Of a stretch of DNA of 44,544 bases, positions 41,945-44,544 are shown one piece after another. Every line of letters starts with the position of its first letter. Position 1 is the first letter of the stretch. The position numbers were made by a program, and so were the translations under genes. The stretch is taken from positions 1-44,544 of the forward strand of contig CAZWOL010000022.1 of the NCBI GenBank assembly GCA_964635325.1, in the 5' to 3' direction. The DNA is from BOG-1112 sp964635325 (GTDB lineage Bacteria > Bdellovibrionota_B > Oligoflexia > Oligoflexales > Bog-1112). The notes beneath the pieces are model-generated. The model made no database searches. It saw only the letters and a list, made by a program, of their open reading frames with translations, and was not told the origin of the DNA.

Positions 41945-43423
41945 ATGAATTTGCCAAAAATGACTCTCATTGCATTTTTTTCTTGGGCTTTCTTAGGAAA
42001 ATCGTTCCATGTTTGCGCTCAGACTAGGGATAGTTTGTCATTCATAGAAGATGCCGATTCTTGTCGCAATGAACTAGTGAAAGATTGGTTTATTTTTTCT
42101 CCGAGCTTAAGAAACGACAAGGAAGAAGTGATCCAGGTCTCCACCACAAAAGCAACGATGAAGGATTTGCAAAATCTTGGTGACGAAGCTGATGAAATTT
42201 GGCGTAAGGAAAAAAACGATGAAGCGAAGGCTACTGGTATTCACAGAGTCTTTGCACACGTTGATCGTAAGTTTATAATCGATATCCTCGGTGAAATTTC
42301 ACGTGATGAGAATCTTTTAAGCCAGGTCGTTGAGGCTTCTTACAAAAATGCTACAGGATTTTTAAAAATTGTATTATTAACTGGCGGAGCGGGATCTTGG
42401 AAAATTCGCCTGCACCTTTGGGAACAGAAAGAGCAAAAGGAGTTTCCGCACAGCCACAAGTGGGATTTCTATTCCAAAATTCTTTCTGGAATCCTCCAAC
42501 AGCAAATCTATGACAAAGAAAATCCTCAGTCCTCTAATGCTACTACCTATAATGTTCGTTTTCCCAAATCTCTTATGCCAATTCTTCCCACCGGAGAGCT
42601 TCCTTGTCCTTGTCGAGACCACTACACTCTAGCCTCAAACCCAGCGGGGGCCTCATTTAGTAATTTAAGTCTTGGTGAAAAAACTTTCCTAGTGGAAGGA
42701 GAGTCCTATTTTATGTCGAACTCTCTCGTCCATACTATAGATCCTGGAATGGATGCTATATCGCTCGTCTTCACTTCACGAACCAAGACTGAAGTTTCAG
42801 AGGTATTTACCCCGATTTATTTAAGTGGCGATGACTATATTCGCAACGCTCCGAGTGCTTCAAAAGAAGAGTTGATTGAAGAATTAGAACGTGCAAAGAA
42901 AATTTTATCACGTCTTCATATACATAAAAACTATCTGCCAGAAGCTGCGAACTTGAACCATTGTCACTTTGGTCCAAAAGATTCAATTTTTGAGAACGAG
43001 AACTGGAGATCTGAAATTAACAAAAATTGTACAGGAAGCATAGTTAAGCAGTTGTCAAACCTATCTCTTCAAGAATATGAAGTTAACTTGGGATTAAATC
43101 AAACGGTTTGGATTGGTAACCAACTTGCTAATACTATGTCCCCATACCTATTTGTGCTCTTAAATCAGCATATGTACGCCGCTCCTAAAGATTTTCACCA
43201 TCTTGAAAGAGAGACGATTTGCCACGTAAGTTTTGTCAACTACGCTCCGGTAGATTCTGCGGGTGTTCTTCATTTTAATGAAAATGGTACTTTAAAATCT
43301 ATAGAAGCATATAGTGGTCACTATCGACCTTCTTTATCTGATATGATTCCCGCAAAAGAGTATCTCAAATCGATTGGTGTGAGTATTGACAATCTGAATG
43401 AAGTGCTGCACAAAGATCGCTAA
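41945..43423 (+). CDS. Exported hypothetical protein with cupin-like metal-binding region
   Basis: The 492-residue protein has an N-terminal signal peptide (MTLIAFFSWAFLGKSFHVCA, from M6). A region at about 153-275 has a cupin look: IRLHLWEQKEQKEFPHSHKW with H169 and H171, DFYSKILSGILQQQIYD, then GEKTFLVEGESYFMSNSLVH with H263 and AISLVF. Two His close together plus a later His fit a metal-binding double-psi barrel. The flanking parts are not recognised. The second half has a repeated Cys/His content (NLNHCHFGPKD, NCTGSIV). It is probably periplasmic or secreted. The Nudix gene follows 12 bases later, an apparent operon. Confidence 0.7.
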   Translation: MNLPKMTLIAFFSWAFLGKSFHVCAQTRDSLSFIEDADSCRNELVKDWFIFSPSLRNDKEEVIQVSTTKATMKDLQNLGDEADEIWRKEKNDEAKATGIHRVFAHVDRKFIIDILGEISRDENLLSQVVEASYKNATGFLKIVLLTGGAGSWKIRLHLWEQKEQKEFPHSHKWDFYSKILSGILQQQIYDKENPQSSNATTYNVRFPKSLMPILPTGELPCPCRDHYTLASNPAGASFSNLSLGEKTFLVEGESYFMSNSLVHTIDPGMDAISLVFTSRTKTEVSEVFTPIYLSGDDYIRNAPSASKEELIEELERAKKILSRLHIHKNYLPEAANLNHCHFGPKDSIFENENWRSEINKNCTGSIVKQLSNLSLQEYEVNLGLNQTVWIGNQLANTMSPYLFVLLNQHMYAAPKDFHHLERETICHVSFVNYAPVDSAGVLHFNENGTLKSIEAYSGHYRPSLSDMIPAKEYLKSIGVSIDNLNEVLHKDR

Positions 43424-43435
43424 CAGGAGCCTGGC

Positions 43436-43891
43436 ATGTCAGGAAAAAACAGAACAAAGACACGAATTGCGGTTTATCTTGTGGGAACGAGCAGAGAAGG
43501 TCTTCTCCTTGCAAAACGAGAAAATACCGGGCACATGGACGGACTCTGGAGTTTGGTTGCAGGGCATGTTGACGAAGGTGAATCTTGTCTTGATGCCATG
43601 ATTCGAGAGGTTCAGGAAGAGTGTGGAGTGGAGCTTATTCCAGCTGAATTGAATTTAGTTGGGGCAATGCATCATCTTTCAGAGCCCTTCGACTATATCA
43701 ACTTTGTCTATTCAGTAAACCTTGATGGAAAAGAGCTTCGAAATTTGGAGCCACATAAATGTAAAACTTTGCAGTTTCATGCGATAGATAATCTTCCGAT
43801 AGAAATGGCAGGTTACATCCGTGACATCATTCATAGAACACTCAAAGCTGATAATTCTAGCGCATGGTTGTGCGAATTTGGGTGGGCTTAG
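43436..43891 (+). CDS. Nudix hydrolase
   Basis: The 151-residue product contains a complete Nudix box GHVDEGESCLDAMIREVQEE at 43-62, followed by CGVEL, matching G-x5-E-x7-R-E-U-x-E-E-x-G-U. LWSLVAGHV in front is the usual strand. AGGAG lies 7 bases before the ATG. It hydrolyses a nucleoside diphosphate linked to another moiety; the C-terminal part (HHLSEPFDYINFVYSVN) does not tell me which. It is coupled by 12 bases to an exported cupin-like protein, an unusual partner for a cytoplasmic house-cleaning enzyme. Confidence 0.9.
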   Translation: MSGKNRTKTRIAVYLVGTSREGLLLAKRENTGHMDGLWSLVAGHVDEGESCLDAMIREVQEECGVELIPAELNLVGAMHHLSEPFDYINFVYSVNLDGKELRNLEPHKCKTLQFHAIDNLPIEMAGYIRDIIHRTLKADNSSAWLCEFGWA

Positions 43892-44046
43892 TGTCCCAAT
43901 CCCAGATTATCTGTAGAAATAGTCAGAGCAATAGAAGACTCTCTCGCTCTGGCCTTCCTGCAATCAACGATAGACTCCACATGCAGCTGTAAGGCTGAAA
44001 AAAGACTCTTGATTCGACTGCTTTCTTATAAAATCTCAGGGTGACT

Positions 44047-44190
44047 ATGGTTAAGAAGATACTGGGTCTTGCGATACCCTTAGCACCTTCTCAGGTTCTT
44101 CAAATGTTTATGCTGATGAGTGATCGGATGCTCTTATCGATGAAAGATCCATCTCATCCAGCAGTTGCGCTCTCAGCAGGTTATTTGTAA
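44047..44190 (+). pseudogene. MATE-family efflux transporter N-terminal fragment
   Basis: This 47-codon frame encodes MVKKILGLAIPLAPSQVLQM, then FMLMSDRMLLSMKD and a stop after SAGYL. This is the first membrane helix and loop of multi-drug and toxin extrusion transporters (AIPLAxSQ, MxxDRxLL). Intact members have about 440-480 residues, so over 85 percent is missing. The following sequence does not encode transporter helices in any frame I could read. Confidence 0.6.
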
Positions 44191-44390
44191 TGAGTCTTCC
44201 GTTGCCAAGATTGCTTCCATTCGAAGATCAAGATAGTGCAGGTGTTGTTCAAGCTGTTGATGCTGGAGGTTTTGTTACGATGGGTGTTCGTGGGGGCGAT
44301 ACCTTGAACTCAGTTGCAGTCCAAGGAACGACATTCCCTAACGAGAGTGGAAACAAAAACTGTCGATTCTCATTTCAATATAGTTTGTAG
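44190..44390 (+). CDS. Short frame of doubtful reality after the MATE fragment
   Basis: The 66-codon frame begins at an ATG overlapping the transporter fragment stop (TAATG). The product (MSLPLPRLLPFEDQDSAG to NCRFSFQYSL) has no signal, no membrane helix and no recognised domain. AGCAGG lies about 12 bases upstream. It could be a fusion scar in the decayed region. Confidence 0.2.
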   Translation: MSLPLPRLLPFEDQDSAGVVQAVDAGGFVTMGVRGGDTLNSVAVQGTTFPNESGNKNCRFSFQYSL

Positions 44391-44478
44391 TTCAAAGATC
44401 AATCTTTGTCTTGCGGATGAGTATTGAGAGATTTGGGTATTGGGATCAATGATATAGCTCTCGCTAATCCTCATTCTC

Positions 44479-44544
44479 TCAAAATGTACTCATTCTAAGA
44501 AACTCCCCAAACTGCTTTTGCACATGCTCAAATGAAAAAAGTTG
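44479..44544 (-). CDS. Possible 3' end of a gene continuing beyond the window
   Basis: On the minus strand an open frame enters at the window edge and ends with HVQKQFGEFLRMSTF and a stop at 44479-44481. The amphipathic pattern is plausible for a C-terminal helix, but only 21 codons are visible and no family can be named. Confidence 0.25.
   Translation of the reverse strand, partial: QLFSFEHVQKQFGEFLRMSTF

Noticed and set aside
1..44544. CRISPR arrays, tRNA or rRNA genes
   Set aside because: No regularly spaced direct repeats with spacers and no recognisable tRNA or rRNA segments were seen by eye; a covariance-model search could still find a small RNA.

Overview
The window reads as chromosomal DNA of a Gram-negative (diderm) bacterium. 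It carries a near-complete type II secretion system (T2SS) run, an Omp85/TamB outer-membrane assembly pair and conserved housekeeping genes (dnaG, yajQ, ychF, aroK, fabG, sua5, maf). A PilM-like GspL, a GspN and the overall C-D-E-F-G-H-I-J-K-L-M-N order fit the former deltaproteobacteria, most likely the Bdellovibrionota/Oligoflexia side. That placement is inference from gene style only; no rRNA or marker search was possible.

Layout. 1-500: truncated IS607-type recombinase gene with a perfect-consensus, apparently leaderless promoter. 491-2433: dnaG on the minus strand, with a possible small secreted or membrane ORF overlapping its 3' end. 2509-4124: yajQ-ychF. 4136-5127: dispersed-repeat remnant and an unknown minus-strand gene that ends inside it. 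5294-5911: aroK with a 12-A tract. 6016-23134: fourteen co-directional T2SS genes, with both gspC and gspD present as tandem non-identical pairs (C1-C2-D1-D2-E-F-G-H-I-J-K-L-M-N). 23205-26086: small helical protein, glycosyltransferase/TPR fusion and an unknown protein. 26087-29976: AT-richer accessory block of three exported proteins (MACPF-like, Cys-rich plus Hint domain, divergent subtilase). 30054-32661: fabG (minus) and two further exported proteins, one a signal-peptide-bearing SAM methyltransferase fold. 32674-39779: tamB-tamA on the minus strand. 40020-41319: sua5-maf. 41320-44544: decayed accessory region with an Imm53-like remnant, an exported cupin-like protein with a Nudix gene, and a MATE transporter N-terminal fragment.

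How it may work together. The T2SS genes encode inner-membrane platform, ATPase, pseudopilus and secretin. At least five predicted Sec-exported proteins of unknown or lytic/processing type lie within 20 kb downstream and are natural candidate substrates. The duplicated GspC/GspD pairs suggest either two secretin channels sharing one motor or a mixed secretin. The most interesting parts are the doubled C/D pairs and the MACPF-like/Hint/subtilase cassette. No prepilin peptidase (gspO) or pilotin gene is visible in this window.
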